Assembly (NCBI GenBank): GCA_963796495.1
Contig: CAWCLU010000001.1
Span: forward strand, 3,782,001-3,846,000
Length of the DNA stretch: 64,000 bases
Direction of reading: 5' to 3'
Source: JAKASX01 sp963796495
Lineage (GTDB): Bacteria; Acidobacteriota; Terriglobia; Acidiferrales; UBA7541
This document shows, one piece after another, positions 16,185 through 24,742 of the stretch. A program made the translations under genes and the position numbers. Position 1 is the stretch's first letter. Every line of letters starts with the position of its first letter. The notes below the pieces were generated by a model. The model searched no databases. It had not been told where the DNA came from and saw nothing but the letters and a program-made list of their open reading frames with translations.

Positions 16185-17837
16185 ATGGATTACCGGCCGG
16201 CCAAGCTCGCCCGCTTCCTGCTCAACCCGAGTTCCGGCTACCTCGGGGTTCGCTGGCTATTTCTGCGGGCGCTCGCGCTCACCTATTTTTCCGCCTTCCT
16301 CTCGCTCGCTTTCCAGATTCGCGGATTGATCGGGCCGCGCGGGATTCTGCCGGCCGGGATTTACTTGCAGGCGGTGGCGAAGGCTCTCGGCTGGCTGCGG
16401 TATTGGTATGCGCCAACTTTGCTGTGGGCGAGCAGCGGCAATCGCGCGCTCGAGGTGATTTGCTGGGTGGGAATGGCGGCGTCGATTCTGGCGCTTGTGA
16501 ATTTCTGGCCGCGGATGTCGTTTTTCGTTTGTCTGGTGCTGTTCCTTTCTTTTATCGCTGCCGCGCAGGATTTCGCCGACTATCAATCGGACGGCATGTT
16601 GCTCGCCGCCGGCCTGCTGGTTCTCTTTTTCGCGCCGCCGGGGCTCTGGCCCGGCTGGGGCGCCGATCATCCTCCTTCCCGGGCGAGCCTCTACCTGCTG
16701 CGCTGGGAATGGTTCCGCATCTATTTCGAATCGGGCGTGGCGAAGCTCGCCGGTCACGATCCGGAATGGCGGAGCCTGACGGCGATGGACCAGTATTACC
16801 AAAACGGCCCGCTGCCCACCTGGATCGGCTGGTACGCGCAGCATCTGCCGCATTGGTTTCAGACGGGGACGGCGGGTCTCACGCTGCTGACCGAACTGAT
16901 CCTGGTATGGGCGATGTTTCTGCCGCGGCGCTTCCGGATCGGGTTGTTCTTCCTCGTCACAGCGCTGCAGGTGGGCATCATCCTGACGGCCAACTACGCC
17001 TTTCTCAACTACCTCGTGCTTGCCGAGGGTTTTCTGCTGCTCGACGACCGTTTCCTGGCGTGGCTGCTGCCGAAGAAGCTCGTGGAACGTGAGAAGGCCG
17101 AGGCTGCGGCTGCCGAAGCAGCGCCGCAAGCCGCGGAAATCGTTTCGCTGGGGCTCGGCGCGAGCGAGGCGGGAGCGGCCGAGGCCGGCCCCAAAGAGGC
17201 CGAGCCCGCGCAGGGCAGCGGCTGGCGCAGGTATGCGTCGGCGGGAAAATTGTGGGCAAGCGGAATCGTGTTCGCCTGGATTTTGTACGCGACGACGGCG
17301 TTGCTCGCCGGCAGCATCCTGCCGCAATGGCCGGCCACGCTGCTGGCTCCCTTTCGCTTCGCCAACGAGTACGGCCTGTTTGGCGTGATGACGCGCGACC
17401 GGTACGAGATCGAGTTTCAGGGCAGCGACGACGGCAAAACCTGGATCGCCTATCCGTTCGCCTACAAGCCGCAGGACCCCTCCGAGTCGCCGGGATTTTT
17501 CGCGCCCTACCAGCCGCGCTTCGACTGGAACCTGTGGTTCGCTTCGCTCGGTCCCTGGCAGCAATCGCCCATCGTCCTTCAAACGGAGGAGCGCCTGCTC
17601 GAAAACGATCCCTACGTGCTGAACCTTTTTGCGGGTAATCCGTTCGCGGCAAAGGCCCCGCTCGAAGTACGGGCCGTGCTCTGGCAATATTGGTTTACGG
17701 ACTCCGCCACGAAGCGAGCCACCGGGCGCTGGTGGCGGAGGAAGCTGATTGGTCTTTACGCGCCGGTGCTCGAGCGCGCGCCCGGCGGCCGCTTCGGCGT
17801 GATCCAAATGCCTGGCGGCATGCTGATGCAGCGCTAG
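16185..17837 (+). CDS. Lipase maturation factor family protein
   Basis: A membrane protein of about 550 residues related to LMF1/DUF1222. Multiple hydrophobic helices span ~20-290, with family-typical segments such as LLRWEWFRIYFESGVAKLAGHDPEW and MDQYYQNGPLPTWIGWYAQHLP. The C-terminal soluble domain (YEIEFQGSDDGKTWIAYPF, PRFDWNLWFASLG) is also conserved. An Ala/Glu-rich insert (~300-345) interrupts the protein before a last helix (IVFAWILYATTALLAGSIL). Eukaryotic LMF1 helps lipases fold in the ER; the bacterial role is uncertain. It follows a DCC redox protein and precedes rnr by 15 nt. Alternative ATG at 16173. Confidence 0.88.
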   Translation: MDYRPAKLARFLLNPSSGYLGVRWLFLRALALTYFSAFLSLAFQIRGLIGPRGILPAGIYLQAVAKALGWLRYWYAPTLLWASSGNRALEVICWVGMAASILALVNFWPRMSFFVCLVLFLSFIAAAQDFADYQSDGMLLAAGLLVLFFAPPGLWPGWGADHPPSRASLYLLRWEWFRIYFESGVAKLAGHDPEWRSLTAMDQYYQNGPLPTWIGWYAQHLPHWFQTGTAGLTLLTELILVWAMFLPRRFRIGLFFLVTALQVGIILTANYAFLNYLVLAEGFLLLDDRFLAWLLPKKLVEREKAEAAAAEAAPQAAEIVSLGLGASEAGAAEAGPKEAEPAQGSGWRRYASAGKLWASGIVFAWILYATTALLAGSILPQWPATLLAPFRFANEYGLFGVMTRDRYEIEFQGSDDGKTWIAYPFAYKPQDPSESPGFFAPYQPRFDWNLWFASLGPWQQSPIVLQTEERLLENDPYVLNLFAGNPFAAKAPLEVRAVLWQYWFTDSATKRATGRWWRRKLIGLYAPVLERAPGGRFGVIQMPGGMLMQR

Positions 17838-17852
17838 TCAGCGAGAAACCAC

Positions 17853-20306
17853 ATGAAACGCAGCCCTGACATCTCTCCGCAGAAAGTGCTGAACGCCCTC
17901 GCCGGGCCGCAGGCGAAGAGCCTCCGCGAACTGGCGCAGGCGCTTGGCCTGGCTCGCGCCGGGCGCTCGGCGCGCAAGCAGTTGCGCCACGCGCTGGCCG
18001 AACTGAAGCGGCAAGGCGAGATCGTCGAGATGCGCCTCCACGGGCATCGCGCCTTTCGCGCGCTTGCGGCGCCCGAGGGCCCCGAACGCGAGGCCCACCC
18101 GGCGCGCGCCGGGCTCGTGGCGGCCGCGCGCGGCGGGCCGGGCGCCGAGCCGCGCGCCGAGGGCCAGCCCGCGCGGCGCGATCCGAACCTTTTCACCGGA
18201 CGCATCGTCTTGCACCGCGACGGTTACGGTTTCGTCGTGCCCGATACGCCCATCGGCATCGACGGCGATCTCTACGTCAATCCCGACAACACCGGCGACG
18301 CCATGCATGGCGATCGCGTCCTGGCTCGGATCGACCGCCGGCGCCCCGACGGCCGCGCCGAAGGCCACGTGGAGCGAATCACCAGCCGCGCGCACCCGAC
18401 CGTTGTCGGCATCTTCCATTACACGGCACGGGCGGGGGTGGTCGCGCCGCTCGACCCGCGCGTGGCGCAGGAGATCCTGGTGCCTGCGGGCGAGGAATTG
18501 CCGCCGCAGTGGCGCCCGTCGCCCGACGAGTTGGTGCGGCGCGCCGAGCCCATGGTTCGGCGCCCGGAACTCGAAGGCGCGGCGGTGAACGTGGAGCTGA
18601 CGCGCTTCCCGAGCGGGGGCGCGCGGGCGGCCGGGCGAGTGCTCGAGGTGCTGGGCAAGCCGGGCGAAACGGGCGTCGATGTCGAGATCATCGTCCGCAA
18701 GCATCACCTGCCGCACGTCTTCCCCGAGGAGGTTCTGGCCGCGGCGAGGACGGCTCCGCAAGCCGTTTCCGCCGACGCGATCGAGGGCAGGGAAGATTTC
18801 CGCACGCTGCCGATCATCACCATCGACGGCGAACTTGCTCGCGACTTCGACGACGCCGTCTACGTCGACCGGCTGCCCGGCGGAGGTTTCGAGCTGCAGG
18901 TGCACATCGCCGACGTCGCGCACTACGTCCATCGCGCCGAGCCGCTCGACCGCGAAGCGCGCCTGCGCGGCACATCCGTCTATTTTCCCGACCGCGCGAT
19001 CCCGATGCTGCCCCACGAGCTCTCGAACGGCATCTGCTCGCTGAACCCGCACGAAGACCGGCTGGTGATGAGCGTGATCATGCAGCTCGACGCGAGCGGG
19101 CAGGTGACCGACTCGCGATTCACGCCCGGCGTCATTCGCTCGGCCGAGCGAATGACCTACACGAACGTCAACCGCGTGCTCGAAGGCGATCCCGAAATGT
19201 CGGCGCGTTACTCCGCGCTCGCCGGCCGCTTCCATCTGATGAAGGAGCTGGCGCTGGTGCTCTACGCGCGGCGGCAGAAACGCGGCGCGATCGATTTCGA
19301 TCTGCCCGAGCCGGTGGTGCTGTTCGACGAACTGGGCCACATGCTGACGATCGCGCGCAGCGAGCGCAACATCGCCCACCGCCTGATCGAGGAGTTCATG
19401 CTGCTGGCGAACGAGCAGGTGGCCACGTATCTGGAAAGGCGCGGCCTGCTCTCGCTGCACCGCGTCCACGAGCAGCCCGATTCCAAGAAAGTGCTCGAAT
19501 TCGAGGAACTCGCCCGCGCCTTCGGCTATTCGCTCGGACTCGGCGCCGTTCTCGAAAAGCCGCTGCGCGTGCGCCACGGCCACCTGGCCGCGCAGGCGCG
19601 CCCCGGCTATCGCGGCGCCCGGCGCCCGCGGCCGATGGCGGTCAGCCTTCCGCAGGAAATCAATATCCGCCCGTCGCATTACCAGCGCCTGGTGGAAAAA
19701 ATCGCCGGGCAGCCCGAGGAGCGCATCCTTTCCTACCTGATGCTCCGCTCGCTCAAACAGGCGCGTTACGCGGCCGAGCCCGTAGGCCACTTCGCCCTCG
19801 GCCTCGATCTCTATACCCACTTCACCTCGCCCATCCGCCGCTATCCGGACCTGATCGTGCACCGCATCCTGAAATGGGCGCTCAAGAATCCGGCCGAAAG
19901 CGCGCTCGTCGGCCCCTACCGCGGCCCGGAACTCGAGGAGGTCTCAACCGAAACGTCGGAAGCCGAACGCCGCGCCGTCGACGCCGAGCGCGAGATCATC
20001 GACTGGAAGACGGCGCAGTACATGGAGCAGCACCTCGGCGAGGAATACGAAGCGCTGATCATTTCGGTGCTGAAATTCGGATTCTTCGTCGAACTGATGG
20101 AGGTGTTCGTCGAGGGGCTGGTGCCGATCGATCGCCTGGAAGAGACGGTGGGCGAGCGGTGCTTCTACCGCGAACTGGACCACGCGATCGTGGGCCAGCG
20201 CCGAAAGCACCGCTTCCGTTTGGGAGACCGCGTGCGAGTGCGGGCCGAGCGAATCGACCCGCTGCTCAAGCGGGTCGAGTTCGCGGTGCTGCTCGGCTCA
20301 AAATGA
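17853..20306 (+). CDS. rnr: Ribonuclease R (RNB-family 3'-5' exoribonuclease)
   Basis: An 817-residue hydrolytic exoribonuclease. An N-terminal winged-helix segment (LRELAQALGL...KQLRHALAELKRQGEIVEM) is followed by an Arg/Ala/Pro-rich linker and cold-shock-like domains (FTGRIVLHRDGYGFVVPD). The RNB catalytic domain has the metal-binding DFDDAVYVD (~332) and HIADVAHYV, and its end region reads YTHFTSPIRRYPDLIVHR. An S1 domain (EYEALIISVLKFGFFVELMEVFVEGLVP) closes the protein. The domain set and length distinguish it from RNase II. It degrades structured RNA and has a role in rRNA quality control in other bacteria. Separated by 15 nt from the preceding gene, so probably co-transcribed. Confidence 0.95.
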   Translation: MKRSPDISPQKVLNALAGPQAKSLRELAQALGLARAGRSARKQLRHALAELKRQGEIVEMRLHGHRAFRALAAPEGPEREAHPARAGLVAAARGGPGAEPRAEGQPARRDPNLFTGRIVLHRDGYGFVVPDTPIGIDGDLYVNPDNTGDAMHGDRVLARIDRRRPDGRAEGHVERITSRAHPTVVGIFHYTARAGVVAPLDPRVAQEILVPAGEELPPQWRPSPDELVRRAEPMVRRPELEGAAVNVELTRFPSGGARAAGRVLEVLGKPGETGVDVEIIVRKHHLPHVFPEEVLAAARTAPQAVSADAIEGREDFRTLPIITIDGELARDFDDAVYVDRLPGGGFELQVHIADVAHYVHRAEPLDREARLRGTSVYFPDRAIPMLPHELSNGICSLNPHEDRLVMSVIMQLDASGQVTDSRFTPGVIRSAERMTYTNVNRVLEGDPEMSARYSALAGRFHLMKELALVLYARRQKRGAIDFDLPEPVVLFDELGHMLTIARSERNIAHRLIEEFMLLANEQVATYLERRGLLSLHRVHEQPDSKKVLEFEELARAFGYSLGLGAVLEKPLRVRHGHLAAQARPGYRGARRPRPMAVSLPQEINIRPSHYQRLVEKIAGQPEERILSYLMLRSLKQARYAAEPVGHFALGLDLYTHFTSPIRRYPDLIVHRILKWALKNPAESALVGPYRGPELEEVSTETSEAERRAVDAEREIIDWKTAQYMEQHLGEEYEALIISVLKFGFFVELMEVFVEGLVPIDRLEETVGERCFYRELDHAIVGQRRKHRFRLGDRVRVRAERIDPLLKRVEFAVLLGSK

Positions 20307-20339
20307 TTCGGCGGGCCTGAGGGGCGCGCCGGCTTCGGC

Positions 20340-21353
20340 CTATGGCGGGGCCAGGGGCGGGAAAAAGCAGTACGGCAGGTCGCGCCCGGTACGCAGGCCG
20401 GCCGGCGCCGCAAGCAGCGCGGGGATGGCATTGACGGTGATCGAGGCGGTGGCCAGATCGCCGTGCGTTCCGCCGGGAATCACCATCGTCAGGTTCGGGT
20501 CGCCGGAAAGCTGGATCGTATCGCTCGGGTCCTTGGCCCCGACGTACATGTTCAGTTCGAGGTAGACCTTTTCCTCACCCCGGCACAGCCCTCGGGCCAC
20601 CTGATGGATGCCGGCCACTTGCCCGGCCTCGATCTCGAGCGAATCGGTGCGAATCGCCTCGGTAGCCACGACCGAGTCGACGGTCTCGGTGATCGTATCG
20701 ACGTCGAGTCCGAGTCCGTCCGACACCATCGCGACCGATTCCGGCAGTCCGACGTGCTTCACCGTTCCCTCGGTGACTCGCCTCTGAAACTCCTCGACGG
20801 TCAGCCCGGCGCCCACCTTCCTCTGCAACGGAAGCCGGCGCTTGGACGCGTCGACGATGCGAATCGCCTTGGCATGATCGACCCTCTGGCATGCGGCCGA
20901 AAGGCCGAGCACCAGCTTGTCCATCACGAAGCCGGGATTCACACCGGTACCGAGCAGCGTCACGCCCGATTCCCTGGCCGCCTCGTCGAGCTTCGCCGCC
21001 ATCTCCGGATGCTTTCGGAAGGGATACGACAGCTCCTCGCAGGTCGACACCACGCAAGCGCCCGCTTCGAGACACTCCATCAACTGTCCGGCGACGTCGG
21101 TGAGGAACGACGACGTCGTGTGAACCACCACGTCGACGGGATGGGAAAGCACCTCGGCCGGATCGGCCGAAACTTTCACGTCCCACGGCGCGTCTTCGGC
21201 GCCCACCACCTCGCCGAGATCGCGACCGGCCTTTTCCGGGTCCTTATCGATGGCGCCGACGATCACCAGAGCCTGCTTCTGGCGCATCAGCCGGACAATC
21301 GATGCCCCGATCGGCCCAACTCCGTATTGCACCACCCGTATCTTCTTCTTCAT
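20340..21353 (-). CDS. NAD(P)-dependent dehydrogenase of the dihydrodipicolinate-reductase / 2,4-diaminopentanoate dehydrogenase type
   Basis: A 337-residue protein. The N-terminal Rossmann domain opens VVQYGVGPIGASIVRLMRQK, and the middle contains LLGTGVNPGFVMDKL, typical of the DapB-N-fold family that includes 2,4-diaminopentanoate dehydrogenase. The rest matches that family in length. The substrate is uncertain: it could be an amino acid or imine, and no ornithine-fermentation partners are nearby. Although the frame is open to 21401, the ATG at 21353 is preferred: it has a TGGAGTG ribosome binding site and a well-placed promoter, and homology begins there. Confidence 0.8.
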   Translation of the reverse strand: MKKKIRVVQYGVGPIGASIVRLMRQKQALVIVGAIDKDPEKAGRDLGEVVGAEDAPWDVKVSADPAEVLSHPVDVVVHTTSSFLTDVAGQLMECLEAGACVVSTCEELSYPFRKHPEMAAKLDEAARESGVTLLGTGVNPGFVMDKLVLGLSAACQRVDHAKAIRIVDASKRRLPLQRKVGAGLTVEEFQRRVTEGTVKHVGLPESVAMVSDGLGLDVDTITETVDSVVATEAIRTDSLEIEAGQVAGIHQVARGLCRGEEKVYLELNMYVGAKDPSDTIQLSGDPNLTMVIPGGTHGDLATASITVNAIPALLAAPAGLRTGRDLPYCFFPPLAPP

Positions 21354-21377
21354 TCGAACACTCCAGTGCGCCTGCCC

Positions 21378-21405
21378 ATTATCACAAAGAAACATCCTCA
21401 TTCAA
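21378..21405 (-). promoter_or_regulatory. Candidate promoter of the dehydrogenase gene
   Basis: Minus-strand TTGAAT and GATAAT are 16 nt apart, with the -10 ending 24 nt before the ATG at 21353. This leaves room for the TGGAGTG ribosome binding site. Confidence 0.5.
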
Positions 21406-21500
21406 TGAATTTCGGTCCTGAAAATTAGTCTACCGTGTTTTCCGCGATACGGATGGGGAAAGAGTGCAAAATCGTCCGGGCGCGTCCGGCGCCGGTTTTC

Positions 21501-21530
21501 TTGCGGCTGCCGCCGCGCGCGGGCCATAAT
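21501..21530 (+). promoter_or_regulatory. Candidate leaderless promoter of the flippase-like gene
   Basis: TTGCGG at 21501-21506 and CATAAT at 21525-21530 are 18 nt apart. The -10 ends 7 nt before the ATG at 21538. The same layout is seen at the PP2C gene. Confidence 0.35.
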
Positions 21531-21537
21531 GCCGCCA

Positions 21538-22521
21538 ATGTTCTTCGGTTCCCGCAAACCCGCCTGGCGCGGAATGGCGCTGCGGGTGGCGGGCAGCGCG
21601 CTGATCCTGGCGCTGCTGTTCCGCTTTGTTCCCTTCGCCGACGCCTGGCAGGCCATGCGGCGCTTGCCGCCGCTCGTCTGGCTGGCGGTGCTCCTCGGCT
21701 ATTTCTGCGCGCATCTGGCCGGGGTGAACAAATACAAGCTGATGCTGAACGGCGCGGGGGCCGGGCTGAATTTCGCGCAGGCGGCGCGCTGCTATTTCGC
21801 CGGACTGTTCGGCGCGCTGCTCTTGCCGTCGGTTGCGGGTGGCGACATCGTGAAGGCGGGGTTGGCGCTGCGGCTGGGGCGCAGCAAGGCGGCCGTGCTT
21901 CTCGGCAGCCTGCTCGACCGCCTGATCGACGTAACCGTGCTCGTAACGCTCGCGACGATCGGCGTCGTGCTGATGCCCGGAGCGATCAAGCCCGCCGACC
22001 GCCGCGGATTCCTGATCGTCGTGACGGCGTTGCTGGGCGCGGGGATTCTGGCCGCCGCGGCGTTGGCGATGCTGCCGGCGCGGCGATTTTCCTACCGGAT
22101 GCGCCGGCGCCTGGTGCGCCTGCGCCGCGCGATGCGCTCGACCATCCGGCGGCCCGGACGCGTGGCGGCGGCCCTGGGACTCGGCTTCGTCACCCAACTC
22201 GCCATTCTCTCGCTGACGACGCTGCTCGCCGCGGCATGCGGACTCCATCTGCCCTATCGCGCGTGGCTTTTCGCCTGGCCGCTCGCTAAAATCTCCGCGT
22301 TCGTGCCGATCACCCAGGCCGGCATCGGCGTGAGGGAAGCGGCGCTCGCCGCTCTGCTCGTACCTTTCGGCGCCGCCGGAGGCGTGGTCGTCGGCGTTGG
22401 GCTCGCGTGGGAAACCATCGTCATCGCCGCCAGCCTGGTGTCCGGCCTGATCTCCCTTCTCATCGGCCGGCTCCCGGCCGCGCAGGCGGGCCCGATCGAG
22501 TCGCGCGCCGCGGAACGATAG
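21538..22521 (+). CDS. Lysylphosphatidylglycerol synthase transmembrane / UPF0104 family flippase-like protein
   Basis: An integral membrane protein of about 327 residues with roughly eight hydrophobic segments. Family features include VNKYKLMLNGAG, the long pattern LLLPSVAGGDIVKAGLALRLG (a conserved G-G-D/S-x-V turn), SLLDRLIDV and FVPITQAGIGVREAAL. It lacks the cytosolic aminoacyl-transferase domain of MprF, so it is the transmembrane-only version. Such proteins are thought to move lipids or lipid-linked molecules across the inner membrane; the cargo is unknown. ATG at 21529 is an alternative start, but it lies inside the predicted -10. Confidence 0.85.
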   Translation: MFFGSRKPAWRGMALRVAGSALILALLFRFVPFADAWQAMRRLPPLVWLAVLLGYFCAHLAGVNKYKLMLNGAGAGLNFAQAARCYFAGLFGALLLPSVAGGDIVKAGLALRLGRSKAAVLLGSLLDRLIDVTVLVTLATIGVVLMPGAIKPADRRGFLIVVTALLGAGILAAAALAMLPARRFSYRMRRRLVRLRRAMRSTIRRPGRVAAALGLGFVTQLAILSLTTLLAAACGLHLPYRAWLFAWPLAKISAFVPITQAGIGVREAALAALLVPFGAAGGVVVGVGLAWETIVIAASLVSGLISLLIGRLPAAQAGPIESRAAER

Positions 22522-22690
22522 CCTGAATGGGCGCGCGCGTGAGACCCGGAAAAAGTCGCAAGCTGAGGAATTCTCACTCGCCTGAATTTCTCACAAAGAA
22601 TACGGACAAAACATTCGACGTGGCGGTCGTGGCGCAGGCATCCACGAAGCCTCAGGCGACATCTGAAAGCCTGATTCGCCGAGGTGAGGA

Positions 22691-23590
22691 TTGTCGGGAG
22701 GGTCGCTGAAAAAAGGAATCGCTTTGGGCTTGCTGCTGTTAGTTTCGGCCTGCGCCAGCCCCACGCCGGCGCACGCGCAAATGGACCCGTATTTCACCGC
22801 CATCACCGCGCCGGTGCCCAAGGACAACCTGATGCTCATGCTGCTGCCCGATTACCAGTTGGCGCGCACGGGCCCCGATTTCCTCACATACATGGGCATG
22901 GCTGAATACGGCATCACGAACCGCTGGACGGCCGGCTTCATGGTGGAAGGCCAGAAAATCGGCGGCCTGCCGGCCACTTACGGCGGCGTGCGATTCAACA
23001 CCTATTTCCAGCTCTTCCCGCACGACCACCTGCTCCACGTCACCCTCTACGGCGAATACGAGGATATCAACCAGGCCTCGCTGTACAAGATGGAAATCAG
23101 CGGCTTCGGCGGCGAAGACTTCACTTTGCCGCTCGACGTGGCGCGAAACACCTCGGCCCGCACATTCGAGCAACGCCTTATCACTTACCACGATTGGGGC
23201 CGGCTCAACCTGACCTTCAATTTCATTTCGGAAACCAACCTCGAAAACTCCGGAAACGATTTCGGCTACGTCTGGGGAATGTTCCGCCAACCGAAGTGGG
23301 AGGGAATGAGCGACATGAAAGGAATGGCGCCGCCGCTCTTTTCGGCCGCTCGCCTGGGCTATGGCGTGGAAATGATGGGCGCGCTCGGAAACGTCGACCA
23401 GTTCGGCTTCGACTGGCCGCGCGAGCAGCAATATCTCGGTCCCGTATTCAGCTACGAGCTATCGCCCAACTGGAGCTTTCATCTGGAGCCCACCTTCGGC
23501 CTTTCCGATGTGAGCGACCGGTTCGTTCTGCGGATGGGGCTAGGCTATTCGGTGAGCAATCTGTTCGCCCATATGCGCCGCGCCCTTTGA
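22691..23590 (+). CDS. Predicted outer-membrane lipoprotein or barrel protein, unknown function
   Basis: A 299-residue exported protein. The N-terminus has a basic start, a hydrophobic core and a lipobox-like VSAC (Cys21), giving LLLLVSACASPTPAHAQ. A signal-peptidase I site after AHA is the alternative. The mature part is rich in alternating aromatic and polar strands (LHVTLYGEYEDINQ, LNLTFNFISETN, FRQPKWEGM) and ends with a strand of barrel type (FVLRMGLGYSVSNLFAHMRRAL). No family is recognised with certainty. The start is TTG at 22691. It is convergent with the amidohydrolase gene, with only 26 nt between stops. Confidence 0.65.
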   Translation: MSGGSLKKGIALGLLLLVSACASPTPAHAQMDPYFTAITAPVPKDNLMLMLLPDYQLARTGPDFLTYMGMAEYGITNRWTAGFMVEGQKIGGLPATYGGVRFNTYFQLFPHDHLLHVTLYGEYEDINQASLYKMEISGFGGEDFTLPLDVARNTSARTFEQRLITYHDWGRLNLTFNFISETNLENSGNDFGYVWGMFRQPKWEGMSDMKGMAPPLFSAARLGYGVEMMGALGNVDQFGFDWPREQQYLGPVFSYELSPNWSFHLEPTFGLSDVSDRFVLRMGLGYSVSNLFAHMRRAL

Positions 23591-23616
23591 GCCAGCCGTA
23601 GCGCCGACACCCGAAC

Positions 23617-24732
23617 TCAGTACGGCCCGCTTCCCTTCACGTGAGTTTTCTCCCACGCTCTCACCCTGATTCTTGCCTGGTTGAAAATCCGCTGGTAGTT
23701 TCCTTTGCGAATTTTTTCACTGGCGTCCTTGCTCAGGAGTTTCCAAAGCGGATCGTACATGTAGTAGGTGTGCAGGTACTTCGTCTGATCCGTCGGCGCC
23801 ACTTCGTCGGTGCCGAAGAGGAAACGATCGGGGTGTTGGTTCATCACAGCGGCCACGCGAGCGGCCGTTTCCGGCGTGCTGTCGATATACTTCGCCACTT
23901 CGTCCCAGGAAATATCGAAATTGACGTTGCTCAAGGCCGGGTCCTTGAGGATGTCCACTATGAAGGCGGCCTGATCCTTCACGGGACGCACTACGCGACC
24001 CAGCCCCAGGTGCGCCCAGATGATCGTGGTCTTGGGATGCCGCCTCATCAGCGCAATGATCTGATCCAGGTAAGAAGGTTTGCTCCCCTGCTTGGCGAAT
24101 GGCGTATCGAGGTCGCAATGGACCAGCGCCACCAACCCCACTTCCCCGGCGAAATCGAGCAGCCGGTCGAGAGCGCGATTCTGGATGCCGGGCGGCCCGC
24201 CCGCGATTTTGGCGGACACGAATTCCTTCTGAATCGTGAACTCCCCAATCCCCTCGAAGACGCCCGGAAATGTTTCGAGCACGCGGCGAACGTGGTCCGC
24301 GGCGTACATATCGGCGGGATTGAATCCGATGATCATCGGATCGAAACGCGCTTGCTCCGCTTTGGGCAGCGACTTGTAGGCCATGGCGATCGATGCGTCT
24401 GTGAAGGAGTAGTAATAGAGGGGGGCGTCCGATTGCAGGTAATACGTTGGGGCGCGATCGCCATCCAGACTGTACGACCACTCCTGTTGCAGCGGTATGC
24501 CAAAGAGCACCGCCCGGCCGACTTTGTCCCCCATGACCTTGAGGAAATCCTGAATGCTTGTGCCTTCCTGGATGTAGTTGGTCAGGTGGACATGGGCGTC
24601 GTTGAACAAGTAGTCCGTCTTCGGTGGCGCTTGCGCGGGGGCCGAGCGAAAACCGATCAACGGCAATGCGGCGGCGAGGACAAGGCAAACCGCCAAGCGG
24701 GACCACGCACTGCGGAATCGAAACCAGATCAT
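23617..24732 (-). CDS. Exported amidohydrolase (TIM-barrel metal-dependent hydrolase)
   Basis: A 371-residue protein with a signal peptide (LAVCLVLAAALPLIGFRSAPAQA) and an amidohydrolase-2-type barrel. Metal-site motifs are visible: NDAHVHL (HxH) near the N-terminus, LVALVHCDLDTPF, IIWAHLGLG, and the late Asp in RFLFGTDEVAP. This group includes decarboxylating and C-N-hydrolysing enzymes, so the reaction is not predictable. It is the last gene of a minus-strand set (porin, glutaminase, barrel protein, amidohydrolase), only 10 nt after its neighbour, with a GAGAGG ribosome binding site. The context suggests periplasmic processing of an amide or related substrate. Confidence 0.8.
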   Translation of the reverse strand: MIWFRFRSAWSRLAVCLVLAAALPLIGFRSAPAQAPPKTDYLFNDAHVHLTNYIQEGTSIQDFLKVMGDKVGRAVLFGIPLQQEWSYSLDGDRAPTYYLQSDAPLYYYSFTDASIAMAYKSLPKAEQARFDPMIIGFNPADMYAADHVRRVLETFPGVFEGIGEFTIQKEFVSAKIAGGPPGIQNRALDRLLDFAGEVGLVALVHCDLDTPFAKQGSKPSYLDQIIALMRRHPKTTIIWAHLGLGRVVRPVKDQAAFIVDILKDPALSNVNFDISWDEVAKYIDSTPETAARVAAVMNQHPDRFLFGTDEVAPTDQTKYLHTYYMYDPLWKLLSKDASEKIRKGNYQRIFNQARIRVRAWEKTHVKGSGPY

Positions 24733-24742
24733 GGGAAACCTC